The position numbers were made by a program, and so were the translations under genes. This document shows, one piece after another, positions 11,062 through 25,874 of a stretch of DNA of 64,000 nt. Source of the stretch: Thuidium tamariscinum (lineage: Eukaryota; Streptophyta; Bryopsida; Hypnales; Thuidiaceae); the NCBI GenBank assembly GCA_947034885.2, contig OX344752.2, positions 18,600,001-18,664,000 on the forward strand, written 5' to 3'. The notes beneath the pieces are model-generated. The model did not search any database. It was not told the DNA's origin and saw only the letters and a list, made by a program, of their open reading frames with translations. Positions within the stretch are counted from its first letter, which is position 1; every line of letters starts with the position of its first letter.

Positions 11062-14000
11062 TATATCCAGTAGGGGATTCTAGTAAGAAAATACTAAGAA
11101 GTCATTATATTTATTTGAAGGTCAAGTGCAACAGTGTGCAGCAGTTGTTTCAGTAATGCCGTACTCAAACGCCGAGGACCTTTACTGAATGACGAGCGAA
11201 TGGGTCGTCTGAGTTCCTTTTCGTCCATTCTGCCGATTTTCCAGCAGCGCCCGCTGCATGTTTTACCTAACGCACGCTTTTTTTTCCCCAGAAGTAAATT
11301 ACACGCTGTTCGAGGTGCTACCTCCGCTTCGCAGTGTCATTACTGTTCAGTCTTCAGTTCAGGTAAATTGATGACATTCATCCTTGAAAAATGATTTCTG
11401 TCCGTCTATTGCAAACTGTTGCCTGTGAACAAATTGGGCAATTCTTTTTGAACACATGGTTGTCGCGCTTTAGAAGAACAGTATCACCTAATGAGGTAAC
11501 ATTTTTGTGTTCAGTTGCAGCTCACGGTATTCGCTTTAAGACTATGAGGTACAACAACTATGTACTTCTGCTTATTTCAAAGTACTCTCCATGTCATGCT
11601 GTGCCTTCCGGGTAGACCATTATAAGACACCCAAGTGTATTCGACAACCACCATTCAGAAACTTCCCCATGTCTGTCACTTGCCCAATCATAAACAAACT
11701 TCAGTGTGCGAGAAGTACCTACAAATTTGGAAATCAGGAAACTGTACTGCAAACAAAATTTTCAGGGGACTTATTTTCACGAATTAAAAAAAACAAAACA
11801 TGACTATATATGACATCACTGTCTCTGCTTCTGAGTTCCTCTGCAAGTTCACGAAGTTGAGTCCACACTTGACATCTGGACTTCTCGTTCAACACTATTT
11901 CTGAACTCATATTCTCTGGCCCTTCGAGACTCCCTGATAGCCTAGTGAATTTACACCCGGGACACGCTCTGCCCTGGCCCTCGAACTGCTCCCCGTACGC
12001 TGTAGCACTTCCCTGAGGGCGACTTGAACTGCCGTTCATTACAGTTCGCTAGAAAAAAAAATCCTACAACGCAAACAGAAACCGTGTCTGAAACTGCTCA
12101 AGAAAGTCCTCCATTCTCCAAACGCAGTCACTCCTGCCCAGCTCGCTTCGTCACTCTCCTCTCATCGTCCTCATTCCGCTTCTCGGTAAACGATACCCTG
12201 CCCTTTCCCTTTCCTGAGGTCCTCCTCGCCGAACACTTCATGAATCCCACCTGCCGCCTTCGAGTCTGCTCTTCTCTGCACACAACTATCACAGTGAACT
12301 CATGTGCAAAGGAAAGAAACGCATCTGACTGACTTGCAGCTTCTTTAAGTGACAGTGACAGTCGTGAACGTGATTGAGGAATGTGGACCATTCCTTACTT
12401 TCTAAAATCACTTCACTCGTTAAACACACGCACATTCTCTACAGAAACTAATTGGAACACATTTGATGCATCAGAAAAATCCTTCTGGATTCCTCATCGC
12501 CCTCCACAGCTGCCGCTCTCTTCTAGGCTGTATATCTGGCCAGTTTCGTTGCACTGCATCCACCACAAAACCATTGTCTGCCGACAATGAGGTGGGAGTG
12601 AAGTCTACACTGCCATTTCACTTCCACTATGGTTTCCCTAAGACTTCGAGATGTGTCACAAGTGCTGCTTCATATTCCAACTTCGAATCTCATGCTCCTC
12701 CTCCGAAACTTACCACATTCATTTGTGATTCCATTTCTCTGCTCATGAGTTCAGCTAACCTATGATGCTATGAACTGCTGCTCAAGACTGAAACTCCACA
12801 GCGTCCAACCCTTATCTTATATAAGCTGCTACGCGAAGCTATACTGACATGAATCCAACGTCATCAGGGTAACTTTGAAACCTCGAGCACCTCTCGCTTC
12901 ATGAAACTGAAATTCTTTTAAAATACACGACTCGTATTCAAGTAACCTCTTCAAGACATTACAGGTCAGGACATACCTTCCCACACTGCGTAACGTTTCT
13001 TCACCGCCATCAGCAGCATGCCTTCCGATGGACTCTTTCAGAATAGTACTCTTCGTACCAATGCCTCTTTCCCGAAGTGAGGGCCACCTATTTCCTCCGG
13101 AGCGTCAGCAAATACAGTGCCTCAGACAGTGCATTCCATTTGAGAATCTACAGGTAGGTTCAGAGTAAGACAACAAAAGAAACTTCATCACTGCTACTAT
13201 GAATTCTGTACTACTATAACGCGTCGAAGTACATCCGCATGAATGACGTGTGCAAATCAAAACACTGACTCACAAACCACATCTTCAAAATCTATCCACC
13301 AGGGCAAAAGCAAGCTCCCACATAACGGAACCTATAAACTACTGTAATTCCTGTCTACCCTGTCATTCAATTGCTGCACAACGCGTATAGTGCCACTGTG
13401 TCGGCTGTTTTTGCTTCAAAGCCACAGTCCATCACTAATGGTGACCCATGAAATTAAACACACCAATCACTTCGCTTATGTGTCCCTGCAGAACACTCTC
13501 TTCTGAAGCCCAACAAGTACTCCCACATGGCTATACATCGAACCAGGAATTGCTTTTAAGACCAAAAGACTGAGGCGACCTCCACATGCCTCTACCCATT
13601 ACAAAGTGCGTGTACCTGCGACCATGCAAAATCCCAACACATCAACAGTAGTTTCCCATCACTGCAATTCCATGGAACATTATAAAACTAATGAATACAA
13701 CGTCGCAACTCAAGATGACATGCACTTCTCATTGACCACAGACACTGCCTTCGCATTCGAAGAACTACAATGTCGTCTTCAACACGTTCTTCCCTGCAAC
13801 TGAAATGCCGATTTCCTTGCTCTACTAAGGCTTCGACCACTGACGGTGACATCCAGCACACAATCAAGAATAACCCGTAACATTTCGAAACACTTCTTTC
13901 TGACAAAAAACTTACTCCGTTCCTATTCCTTCATTTTTTCCAACGTACCTACTATTCCCTCGGACTGGATAACATAACAACAAGGTCCCATTCACCACTA

Positions 14001-14425
14001 ACCCTTAGGTACCCCTACAAATAATAATTTCATGACTGCTATTCAAACCTTGCAGACTATTAATTCTTCATCATACTGTGCCTCCAGATTCCTATAATGT
14101 CCAAGTGCACTAAGTCGGGTTTAGGCTACTTCTCATAAACATTTACTTTGCTGGCCAAAATAATCACATAGTTAATTGACGTCGAAGATCATGCTCCCAT
14201 ACTGAATAATTTCATTTAAAAAACTGACGAACTCTGTGTCCACTTCCCGATTCGAAGCACATACACTTCCATCATCGCATTCAAACGACCCATCCACGAG
14301 TCCCTAGCACTGTTACCACTTACGTGGGATGCCTTCACACTCTGTCACATGTATTCCTCGCTGAACAACTTGAACTACAAGAAAATCGTGAATGAAAAAA
14401 GCGTTCTATGCTTAGCCCAACTTAC
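11062..14425. other. Left arm of the CACTA element, downstream of TNP2
   Basis: No exon could be assigned. GC-rich stretches at 11734-12039 and 12128-12391 are open on the - strand for 101 and 87 codons. The first has a Cys-rich start and the second a basic C-terminal half. They could be extra TNP2 exons, a decayed third gene or non-coding arm sequence. The TNP2 stop at 14426-14428 is directly followed by a consensus donor GTAAGT, which keeps the first option open. Confidence 0.4.
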
Positions 14426-17400
14426 CTAGTCCTCTGGTCCATCACTTCCGGATGCACTACTGTCCTCTGACTGGTCATTGTAAATTTCTCGAGCGGCTAC
14501 TTCGATCGCGGCTTCACAGATCACGACTTCCTCAGCCGTTACATGCTGCCAACCCTGTTCACTTGTTTCGTTTAAATCGTTGACTTCAACTTCTTGTAAT
14601 AACTCAGATTCGTTCTACCGACAGAAGATTTGATCGCAATCCAGTATGGGCCCGCAGCTCTCAATGTCTGCTTCTTGATGCACTCGAGTTCTTCTGGACT
14701 CAGTGTGCAAAACCACTGACCACTGAGGATCATCTTCGCACTCACAGAAAAAAATCTGTGAGGCTTGACTAGGAAAAACAAAGGAATTCGCAGACCGGCG
14801 CATCAGTCTGTTTAGTTTAACTATAGTGAAACCATATTCATCTCTCTTCATGGACGCTGTTGCTCCTCTTGAAATAGGCGACACCCAATCACACAACATT
14901 AATACCGGCTTCAGACGTCCATAATCGAGCTCAAGAATTTCTTTCACCTTTCCATAGTAGGTCATGGCCCCTGAAATTAAATTAGTGTCGGACACGCCAC
15001 TCCGCTGTAAGGTTTCGCAGGTGACAGTCACTCCTGAGTCAGAGGTGAGCAACTGTGTTTCTGCATCCAGTACTCTGAATTGTTTACCGTATGCCTTCAT
15101 GGACTTGAAAGATTTGGTTCTCACTCTTGGAGGCATCGATAAGTCAACGACATCATCTGAGAAAGGTTCTTGTCCTTCTTCAACCACATTCTTTAACCAC
15201 TCCGGAAAATCTGGAAGTAGACTGAGCTCACCGGGATAATTCATGCGGCGTCTTTGTCGTGGATGAACTCCCTGCCTATAAGCAGTCCTGGCATTCGCAA
15301 TCTCCAACGACTTAGACTTGTATGATCTGCATTGTCAATTACATGAACTTTAAGTACTCCAATTCAAGGTCGACTCTGTTTCTCCAGCTCCTGGATAATT
15401 GGAAAACAGCAAACTACTGGGCACCACATCCTCAGTTCTATCAGGACAAAGAAATAATGAACAAATGAAGAGAACAACTGAAAAAGATTTGAGGTTCAGA
15501 CTTTACTCCCTCAACGTGTCAAGGCAACTAGAGTTGTTTAGGATACACAGATGAGCCCACTGACACTCCTCAGTTGACAGTGTTCGCAGTTTATATGCCA
15601 CACACAGCACTTCTCCACTATCTCCAACTTCCTCCTCTGTATCCCAAACTCTCTTTCTAGTTGAGTCACATTCCAATATATATTCCGTGGACAGTCCCAG
15701 AGCTACTTCCATTGCTGTGCCACTGGCCATGCAACCCTCCGGGCGTGCCTTATTTCGTACGTACGATTTCATGTACTTCATGTACCTCTCTAGAGGATAC
15801 ATCCAGCGGTTGTGAACAGGGCCACACAAGTACAGTTCTTCCACTAAGTGAATTGGTGAGTGAGTCATAGGATCAAAAATGATGGTGAAAAGTCGCGTTC
15901 AAGTAAACACAGTGTCACTGCAACATCTTCATTCATTGAATCCATGTCTGCAGAAACTACAGTCTTCACACACAGTCTCTGGAAAATGTAATTCAATCTT
16001 ATAATAGTTTTCATAATGGGCTTGGGAAGCAGACCTCGAAGGTACACGGGGAGGACTTGTTGTAATAAAATGTGATAATCATGGCTCTTCAATCCGTGAA
16101 TACTTCCATCCTCATCAATCTTGGACTTTAAATTCGACATGTACCCTGTTGGCATCTTGAAGTTCCGAAGTCTTCTAATGAGTTTCTTCTTATTGTCCCC
16201 TGTGAGAATGTAAGGAGCTGGAGGCATGCGGAAACCTGCAAGAGGCAGTCCGGCACTCCGAATATGCAAAGATCTTTTGCACCCTACCTCCTTCATGTCG
16301 TTGCGAACTGGAGGTCCGTCTTTTAATCCCAGTAACGTCATAAACAAGTTCTCTGCTATATTTCTTTCGCAATGCATGACGTCTAATACATGCCTTATAA
16401 GTAATTTCTGCAATCACAATGACATGAAGATTAATCTTTAAATTTCCATTTGTGAAATTAAATTACAATTCCAGTATGAAATTTCATCTGCTGACAGCAC
16501 AATGAGCCTACTGTACCCTATGTCCGCTAACAAAGACTGATGTTCACGCTTACAAAAATCAATAGAGTAATAACTTGGAAAGGAAAAACCACTGGAAACT
16601 CACGTCCCAATAAGGCAATCTAAAAAGAGCTGACAGACGCTTCACACCGTTGCGCTTCACTGGGTCGTTCTCGCTTTCAGCGCAACCTCCCGCATCCAGC
16701 CACCTTTGCCAAGCCGCACCCCTCCTTCGGTGCTGAGAACCTGTTACTCTCGATGGCTTCCCTTTGTGCTCCTGCTTTCCATTGAAGGATTCACTCATAC
16801 TACGAAAAGGATGGTGTTCTGGCAAATATCGGCGATGACCTTGGAAAATATTTTTCCTCAAACTTCTCGAGTACCTTGAGTCCACTTCAGGACCACAAAT
16901 GGGACATCCCTGATAGCCCTTTGTCACACATCCTGAGATTAAACCATAAGCTGGATAATCGTGGATGGTCCACAAGAGAATTCCTCGCAAAGTGAAAGGA
17001 CTAGGTTGGGAACTGTCGGACATGTCGACCACAGGAACACCATCCCACAATATGACCAACTCGTCCAATAGTGGTTCCAGGTACACGTCAATGTTATTAG
17101 ACTTCACAGATTCTTTCCTAGGAATCAAGAGTGACAGCATAACAAAAAACCTCTTCGTTACCATCCAGCCGGGAAGATTGTAATTCAGAAGGAACACGGG
17201 CCATGTGGAGTGCCTTGTTGATTTATCAGCGAACGGGTTCATTCCATCTAAGGCCAAACCCAATTTCACATTCCTCCCTTCCTCAAAGAACGCACTATCA
17301 ATGTTTTTCACTTCCTTCCAAGCAGGACTATCAAGAATAGATCTCATTTTCCCATCTGTGGATGCATTTTTTTCTTGCCATCGCATGAGAGAAGCAATAT

Positions 17401-19663
17401 CACGGCATCGATACATCCTTAGAAGCCGAGGAATTAGGGGGAAATGTCTCAATACTTTAACTGGAATTGATGTGCTCCCTTCTATATATCTAGAAGTCTA
17501 ACAATGAGGGCAATGACTCAAATTTGCTCTATCTTTCCAAAAGAAAATGCAACCATTTCGACAGGCATGGATGGTAGAAAATGACAGACCTAAACGATCG
17601 ATGAGCTTGTGAGCTTCATTACGGGTCCGCGGTAGTCCATTGCTTGATGGGAGGACGTCTAACTGGAGGAACGAGAACATTTCGTCCATGAAGGCATTGG
17701 ACACGTTGTGCAAATGAGCTAGATTCATCAGCACAAGTACACAAGCTAAAGCCGACAATTTCGATCCTTCATAGAGTGGTACTTGACTTCGATGAAGCCA
17801 TTCTTCCATGTCGGGGTTGCTGCTCTCTCTTACATTGTCATCGTTGCTCTCGTCGTCCTCTCCCCCCGAGTTCGAATTTGAATGGAATGCCTGCCTCCTG
17901 TCATCGACACTTTCGAACCACTCAGATGTCATTCTTTGAAAATCAAAGCCTTCGTCAAAAGCATCAGTCTCTATATTTTGCAAGTGAGGTTCCTCAGGAA
18001 TGTCGGCACTCCTTTCGACGCCGCTTCCCCCATCCACGAAGTCAGCGTCTTCGGGCTGCATAAATTGACAATGTTTCCATGAGATAATGCATTCAAGAAT
18101 TTTCGCATGAAACGAGTTCATCAGAAATATGAGTCACTCATTTAAGCATAATTTGGAAATCGTGGAGAGAAAGGTTCTGGAATGATAACTTCGTTGCATG
18201 ACATGCACTACTACGCAAAGTAAATTACACGTGACTCCATTAACATGATTACGGAAACTGCACATGCCGAGATTAACATGTTTCGGAATACGCTATGAGC
18301 GCAACTGAGATATGTAAAGTATGTGAACATTTTTTCCCACGTTTTCAGTAATAGAAGCACAGAGAAGAAGTAAAGAAGTGTTCAGGGGTCAACTCCGAAT
18401 TCATGTCGATTACCTGACCTCAGATTACTTCCACCATGTCGAGAGCATAAAGGAAGTTCAGGTTTCACCGAATTAGAAGTTTATTCGCTTGCAACAAATT
18501 CTGAGGCAGTGAAGTATCGCTTGCAGAACTTCTGAAGGCAGTCCCTCATCAAAGAAGATATGGCAGCTGGAAATGAAAGTGAAATGCTCCTTTGGACCTC
18601 AGATCCCCAGAGCTGACCTCGACTTTAATTTCACATGTTCATATGTGAAATGCTATTTAAGCTTTCATATTTCAGAAGTCCGACACTAATTCCCCAGAGC
18701 TTGAGAATCATAAGTCCTAATACGGTATTCGGCGACAGCAACACTTTCATATCATTTAAACGAAATATAGAAAGACAAGTGTATGCTGCGTCAATGAGTA
18801 CCACTGCTACTGAAACCCTAATTTAATTCATGTCTACCATAGGAAGCCAACACGCATTGAAAATAAGTTTTTATGTACGAGGCAGTTCAAATAATCCCCA
18901 CACTCTGTTTGGGTACTTTACTTTAAGTCTCTAGTATTTAGCGTTGATGAGTGACATGCGCCCTGAACCCTTCTTTACATCACTGTCGAACTGGTGAAAA
19001 AACGTTTTCCACTAACAGTGGGAACCTGTTGTCCGTCACAACTCATTCCGCATAGGAGCGTCAAGCAGAGGAGGTGAGAGCTAAAACCATGTCGTGAATT
19101 GCAAGATCTTGTAGTCTATATATGAGAGCACTGGTTCCAAGTGGCGAAGGAATTCCAAACTGGATGAGTTCACGAGTTTAGATGTAGTCGTTTAGGTTTT
19201 TGAAATCAACCCTAACTCTTAGGAAGTGGCTTACATTCACTGAAACCAGAGTGTAGGCAAGCCAAGAGCGCTTAGTAGGCGCGTTCTTAATTTGTCACTG
19301 AGGATTTTAACAATTCCATCATTCTTATGTAGATAGCAGCAAAGACTTAGGGTTTCGAAGAAGGCACTTTAACGACGAGAAAGAATGAATAGAGAATTGC
19401 ATTTGAAAATTTGTGACCTCGGAACCGAACTCCAAAGGAAGACTTACGAGCATGCAGTGACGCAAAGACGGGTCCCTCCCATGGCGGCGGAGGTGATTTT
19501 CAATTGTGTCGCGAAAAATCGGTCGTCCTCCGCCTTTACACAAAGAGCAAGGGCACTTGTAGCTCCCAAGCATTCCCTCATTCGCACGAGATCGCTCCAG
19601 AGCATTGAGGGTTCTAGCGAGAATAGATAGTGTAGCCTCTTCTCTTTCAGCAGGGTCCTCCAT
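14426..19663 (-). pseudogene. TNP2: TNP2 (TnpD) transposase of CACTA element, nearly complete
   Basis: TNP2 is the DDE-type transposase that cuts CACTA ends. Four exons join in phase (GT-AG): 19663-19448, 18055-16604, 16407-15507 and 15326-14426, about 1156 codons. Exon 1 has the transposase-associated zinc-like domain (KCPCSLC, then HLRRHG, residues 36-62). Exon 2 has the TNP2 core, with likely catalytic Asp in ALDGMNPF (about 342) and HDYPAYG (about 438), then CPICG. Exon 3 starts at KLLIRHVLDVMHCE (likely catalytic Glu about 570) and carries the DUF4218-like part. Exon 4 is DUF4216-like (ELDYGRLKPVL, EYGFTIVKLNR) with an acidic Ser-rich tail. Breaks are TAG at 17498-17500, TAG at 14615-14617 and a one-base deletion in a T run near 15875-15879. 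The reading frame resumes correctly after each. It is therefore young but not producible as one protein here. Confidence 0.92.
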
Positions 19664-20210
19664 GATCGAGAATGGCGGGGCGATCTACGTCCGAGTTTAG
19701 CAATACTGTTGCTGTTCAAGTGCGACCATAGCTCAATGTGAGTAGCAAAAGACCCTAAAACGCAGCCTCGTCCGAGGACGTCACCACGGTATAGGTACAA
19801 GTTTCCATCTTGACTACTTCAAGCTTGTGACTGAGCACTGTAGGGAAAAACTGAACTTGAACGAGAGATACCTTACTTCTAAAAACGAAAGTAATGACTT
19901 GGGACAAGTGAATTTGTGGTGACAGTGAAGACGACTGAGATGTGGTATTATTAGAAAGTACTTGAAAAATAAATATTTAGAAAGTAGTACCATTTCATGC
20001 ACTGGATTTCACTTTTCACTGAGAAGAAGTGAAGCGGTAAGAAAATACTCTAACTACATTTTCATCCACCGCACATTATTGAAGGTGAAGGTAGATTGAC
20101 GTGATCAATGCGGTTTTTGAGCGACTTCGCAAGACAAGAGTGATGCTTTGTGTGGATTGCATAATTAGTTTATTGCTAACTCACTGCGGAGAGGCAGAGC
20201 ATTTTTCAGA
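19664..20210. promoter_or_regulatory. Divergent promoter region between TNP2 and TNP1
   Basis: The 547 bases lie between the two start codons, which face outward, so both promoters and 5' leaders must be here or overlap it. I could not pick a confident TATA box. A shared bidirectional promoter is inference from layout. Confidence 0.6.
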
Positions 20211-23200
20211 ATGTCTTCCGATGAGGAGTGCACGCCTTACGAGGAGTTGAGGAAGAAAAATATAGAGCGGAACAACAGTTTCATGCGGACACTGGGACTT
20301 TTTCCTTTCAGGTGAGCATCTCTGTTGTTTTGAAACGCTGTTTCCATAGGAGTTGAAGTTGCAGCGATGTAATGCAGGAATGATGGACTTCAGACCATTG
20401 TGTTCATGACACTCAATCTATTAAGTGTTCTGCTTGATTCTTTTGATAAGTCCTCAGTCATGAGTCTTCTCCTTTTGATTTGTTTTGGGATGTAGTGCGG
20501 TCCTTTGTATTTAGTTTTCCACAGGAACTTCTGCGAAGCTCTGTTTGAACAGAAAACCAGGAAACGGAAACCGAACAATGCAGTGCCTTGTGGTTCACGA
20601 AGTGAGCACAAATGGTTTGACAGAATTGGGAGAACCCATGGAACGTCAGTGGAGAGATAGAGTAAGCGAGGGCGGTGCCTATCACTTTTTCAACACTGTA
20701 GCTTTCACCTGCCTCCGTGATCGTGCGATCATGTAGGGTGCCATATCCTTTATGCAAAAATAGAAATGCCGAGTCATTGGTGTACATGCAGTTGATATGG
20801 GCGAAGCCGTCACTGTTTTTGCGTAAAGTGCAGGCCTAGTGCTACGAGGGAAATGACTGGAAGGCACAGCGAAGTCAGTGCCAGAATCTGTGGAATTCAC
20901 TACTGTGCAATAAATGTAGAAGTCTGCGGGTGTATTTACAGTTGAAGGTAACTATTTAGCAGGAGTTGTTGTGGAAGTGTACCCGTAAAATTTTTTGACG
21001 GCGTTGACTCCGTTTAATCAGCTCTATTGATGAACAACGAGAAGGTAGCAGTCATGGACGAGGGAAGGCATCCAATACTGCTGCGTCTGTGAGGGAGCCT
21101 CGTCGAAGTGGAAGACTTGCGGCTAAAGCAGTGGTTTCCTGTGAAGGTCAATTACCCGAAGTGCTTGTTGAAGCGGAATCCGATGTAGTAGTGGACCGCC
21201 CGGCTAAGAAGGTGAGGCAGCGACAGCTCCTTGTCAGGACAAGCATTTTGGAAGACCAGAGTTTCTTGAGTGTGAATGTTTTAGTTTTACCTGGAATTCC
21301 ATGGAGGAAATCGAAGTATGTGTGCTGTGTATTTTTGATATCATAGAAATGAGGACATCAATTTCTGAAGTGCATTATTGATTTCCTCTCCGTGTCATGA
21401 ATTACAGTTGGAACGCGTTCACTGTTTATACGTTTCCGTCACCTCACAACGTATCTTATGAAGTTGAGGTGATTTTTTGGACATGCAGGTACTCACGAAC
21501 GAAGTCGAAATGGACAACAAGGAAACCAGGGAGGCTTGCAGTTCTGACGACTCAGCGGACAGCATGTTCGCAGTGCAAGTCGACATGAACGTGAGGGACA
21601 TCGAATCAGTGCAGTAGAAGGTACTGCCTATGGGGCTCGCATGTCAAAAAGTCGGGACGTTGCTACCAATGACTCACGGACAGTCCCCGAACACTGACTT
21701 CGGAGCTGCTTTCGGAGCACAGCTCTAGGGCTTTCTTCTACAGGCGTTGATGCAGAGCTCGTTTACCATGACAAAGCAGCCCTCCATCTTGACGTCGGAC
21801 TTGCAGAACCAGACGACGCTAAAGCAGTCCATGAGTACGGAGGGAGAGAGTTCACAAAAAACTTGGAGCGACAGAACTTACAATGTTGTGAAAGCTCGTC
21901 GAAGGAGGGTGACGGAGATGACCCGAACTTCAACAGGCGAGGGATCTGATTCGCAGAAAGAGTTCACCATTCCTGAGAATGAAAGCCCCCAGCAAAGAGC
22001 AGTGAGACTGAGGAGATTGAATCGTCACCGTGCGAAGAGGGCAAGAGATCTCACAGACAATCACAGAGCATTTAAGAAACGTCCGTATGTGATCCACGTG
22101 GACGGCATGGCCAAAGCACGAGGAATCCACAAGCATTCCTGGCGTGCAGCCTTGCGAGGGCAATGTGGACGCCTGGATCCCACAATGGATAACATTAATC
22201 ATCACCCGAAGTCAGTCGTGGACAGCATATGGCATACTCTTGAGAAGGAGTGGGAGTTTGAGGGTTTCACGCACAGAGCTAGGGAGATGTTCGAAAGGTC
22301 TGCCACAAAATTCATGCGCAACAGAAAAATGCAGCTCAAGTACAAGAGCCAGAAAATGGTGGAAGGCACAAAACCAGACGACGTGAAAGGCAAGTTCTGG
22401 TCCAAAATAAGAGATTTGGAGAAGCCAGGGACAAAGTCAACGAAATCTGCGTTGTCTGAGAACGCAAGTGAAAGCAAGCAGGTTGATCATGGAAATGAAG
22501 ACGACAAGGACGAGTCCATGCTGGTCGACCAGGTATGGAATTAGCTGCAATGTATGAAGTGGAGTAAAAATGTCATAACTTTTTACACTGAGTTATTGAA
22601 AAGTGATTGTGTTATGCCGGTGTAAGAATGAGTGCAAAGTTATTGATGAATACATGAATTTAGATTTTCCAGGTTTAGATCGTTGTCACCGTTGTCTGTC
22701 TAATTTTGCGTAATACAAGCTCTGTAAATAATGGGGGAGGGTGTACAAAACCGAGCATGGTTTTTAAGTTCACAGTGATTTAATTCGTTGCTCGACACCG
22801 CAGGTCCCGAAGCATTGCACTTCGACATGTGCAGGAAGTATCCCTGAGACGGTCTTGGAGGATCATGTGGTCGAGGAAGATGATGTCGATGCCCGCATTA
22901 TGAGTTTGCAGAAGGAACTTCTCAGACTTGAAAAATCCCGAAAGGTGACAACCGCAGGAAGGGAATAGCTTCATGTGCAATCAAGATTATAAAATATAGT
23001 AGTACTTCATATTAATGCTGGTCCTTCATGTGGTCTTTTAAGCTGTTGCGTTTGAGGAAGAGAAGTAGTTGTAAGTTATGTTCAGGCATTGGACTGCCTT
23101 GCATTTACCGAGAATTCCTCGGGATATACGTCATGAGACTTTTACTTGCGTGTGAAGTCGGGGAACTCGTGCACAAGGGTGGACTCGCTGATGGTGTTGT

Positions 23201-25874
23201 TTGGTTTTTTACAGTTACGGTAATTAAGTTTAGGAGGTTTCTTTTTGCAGCTTGGATTTGTGTTCAACGACGGATCTGGTTGTAGCGGAAGCAAAGATGT
23301 CGAAGATAACATTGTTCCGCATGCACTAAAACCAGGTAAGCCTTTAATAGAGCACTGAATTTTACCAGTTTGGAATTGCATTATTTAATGAAGTAGTGTT
23401 TCAGAAGCTAGAAAGCGTTGACATTGAAGTGGGTGAGGAGTCTTCAAAGTGTCATGAACACTGTGATGCCATGTCAAGATTGTAGTATCGAAAGTGATGG
23501 CACTGTTACTGTAACGTTGGCAGCGTAATCGGGGACGGAGAACTGTGATGTGAGTTTTTGAATGTATATAATGAACTCTGAGTTTGTGCTTCGGCGATTT
23601 GACGAGGGAATTTAAAGTTCCTTATCCTTTGCTCCGAAATATTGCCGTTTCTTAAATGTGGGATCCACTGCTGTGAGTTCATGTTACAGAGAATTAGGGG
23701 AACGGGGAATTCAGGTGTTCCAGTTCTCCTCATTCGTATTCCGCAGGTGTCATGTTGCATTGACATTTCTTGAAGCCCTGCCATGTGTGAATTGATAATG
23801 TTATGAACGCAGTAGAGAATTGAGTGTGAATGATTTCGGACTGGATTTACAGAGGAGAAGAGACGCGGTAACACACGAAAAATAAGTTCACGAAGGATCC
23901 AGTTGTAGGCGTTTAGAGTGAGACGCCTGAAGCACATGTAGGTTGGAAATGCTGATTTGTCATTGAGAACTACGTGTGCAACTGGTGATGTCCAATGACG
24001 TGAGGCCTCTCTGTTTTCAATGTATCCAAATAGATGAAAGGAATTAATTTTGTGCCTCGCACTACATGTGAAGCTGTACAGTTCCTTCAATGTGAGGACG
24101 TAGTGTACGTGCGCAGTCCACAAACATGATTTTGAAATAAGAAGCAATTATTAGTAATAGACTTCGTGTGATTGATTTGTCATAAAACTATGTGAGTGTT
24201 TGGACTCGGTAATTGTGGAAGGGACCATCGATTATGGTCGGAACTGACTAAGTTTGTACTCAGGGTCATAGTGGCCCAATGCATGTCAGGGACACTGAGT
24301 TCCAATAGGGAATGCTTCACTTCATGAGTATGCAAGTGGCGATGTAGATAAGAAACGCAGTTGACACAGACTTCATCCTCTTCGACGGTCGAGGTAAGCG
24401 GTGAATGCTTGCAGGACAGAAATCAGGGAAGTGAGGATGCGGAAATACAATAAAATTGTTTCTGATGCCGTACAGTTGGAAAAGGTAGACTGAGAGGAAC
24501 TGGTCTAGCATATTAGTATGTGATCGAATATGTTAGATTTGAATGATCCATATAAGACTACGCGAGGTTATAGAGTGGAAAGCAAAACGCTTGTAGGAAC
24601 AGGAAGACGATTGAATGGTGTAACGGTGGAACTGTAGACACGGGAGGTTTTAATGATCAGGATTTTTCTGGAAATATTGCAATATGAAGAATAATGATTA
24701 TGAGTAGGTGCATGTCACTGAGTAATGAAACGTTGGTAACCGAAGTCGAAGATCGTTCAGTTTGGGTTCGTTTTTTTCCGAGAGTACTACCAGGAATTGG
24801 TAGAAGACGTGGTACTTCTTGAAATTGACTGGGACTAAACCAATTTTGTGGGTGTTTTTCCTGGAAGAAGTGCGGAAAGTTCTTTGATTTAGGAAACAGT
24901 GCAATGACTTGAAGTTTGTTCGCTATAGCAGTTTCGAAGTGCATGAAAGAAAATGTGCAGCCCGTGGATGCGAATGCGCGAGTTCTTCAGTCAAACGTCC
25001 CTGCAAGTAAGAGAAGGCTGGATGCAATAGAGAGTGACAAGTCCATGAACCAATGGAATGAGGAGAAGTCGACCAAGTGTGTCTCGGAAGACAGAGTCCC
25101 GAAAAGGCGACTGAGTGAAAGCAACGCAAAGGGCATGGAGGTGTGATTCGTTTTTGTCTGTTTTAGAAGCTCTGCAAGTTTGCTTGGAATGCGACTATTA
25201 TGCATGAGGTCAAAAAATGTGGACGCTGGTAATGGAAGTTGGCATGCTCCATGTGAAACTGTGTTTTCGAAACTTAAAGTGGTATGGATGAATGGGTGAG
25301 TAGTTGGTGTAACCGAGAGAGCTTGTTTCGTATGCCGTCTTGTACCATGTTAGAAGTAGTATTTGTCAGTGTTTTCCATGTTTTCAGTGCAGATGAAGGC
25401 AGTCGTTACATATGTTTCCTATGGTGGAGAGCACAATAAAGTAGCCACTGCGTCCATATGTGTGGGAGTTAGTGGTTCCCATTGTCGCTGGCTCCAACTT
25501 CGTGGGCCTATTTGACTTTGCTATAACATTGATTTGATGCAGTTCACGTTTTTTTTTAATGATTACGGTTGCTTTGAATTCAGCAGATGGACTACGGGGA
25601 TGTCGTGAAAGTTTTTGCTTTCACAGGGGGGAAGAAGGAAGAAATTGGAAAGGGTATTGTGATGGGTTTGTCAGGGACCAAGTTTGCCAAAAAAGAAGTA
25701 CCCAAAGGATGGAGGTGCGTGAAGCTGACATCATACACCGAAAGTGGAGGAAAGAAAATATGTCCCTTTCCTCCGGGATGGGCTGAGCAAGTGAGAAGTA
25801 AGACCGTCAAGGAAGTCAATGGCCAAAGCATTCTGTGGCCAGATATGTTACTGCGCAGCCTCGTGGATAATTAG
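20211..25874 (+). CDS. TNP1: TNP1/PTTA-type CACTA protein, 8 exons, unbroken
   Basis: In CACTA elements this second protein binds subterminal repeats and assists or regulates TNP2; that role is inferred here from the family. Exons with GT-AG borders and matching phase: 20211-20311, 21022-21271, 21489-21590, 21744-22532, 22804-22944, 23251-23335, 24932-25140, 25587-25874 (stop TAG), about 654 aa. Exon 1 has the acidic/helical start seen in such proteins (YEELRKKNIERNNSFM). Exon 2 has REPRRSGRLAAK. Exon 4 has basic clusters (KARRRR) and a PTTA/En/Spm-like domain at about residues 265-352 (HVDGMAKARG...GRLDPTMDNI). Exon 5 has a short Leu-rich coiled coil (LQKELLRLEKSRK). Exon 8 is a TNP1 domain ending GQSILWPDMLL. 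Donors of exons 2 and 3 are the least certain. Using the next donor in exon 3 (after 21607) would include a TAG. Confidence 0.82.
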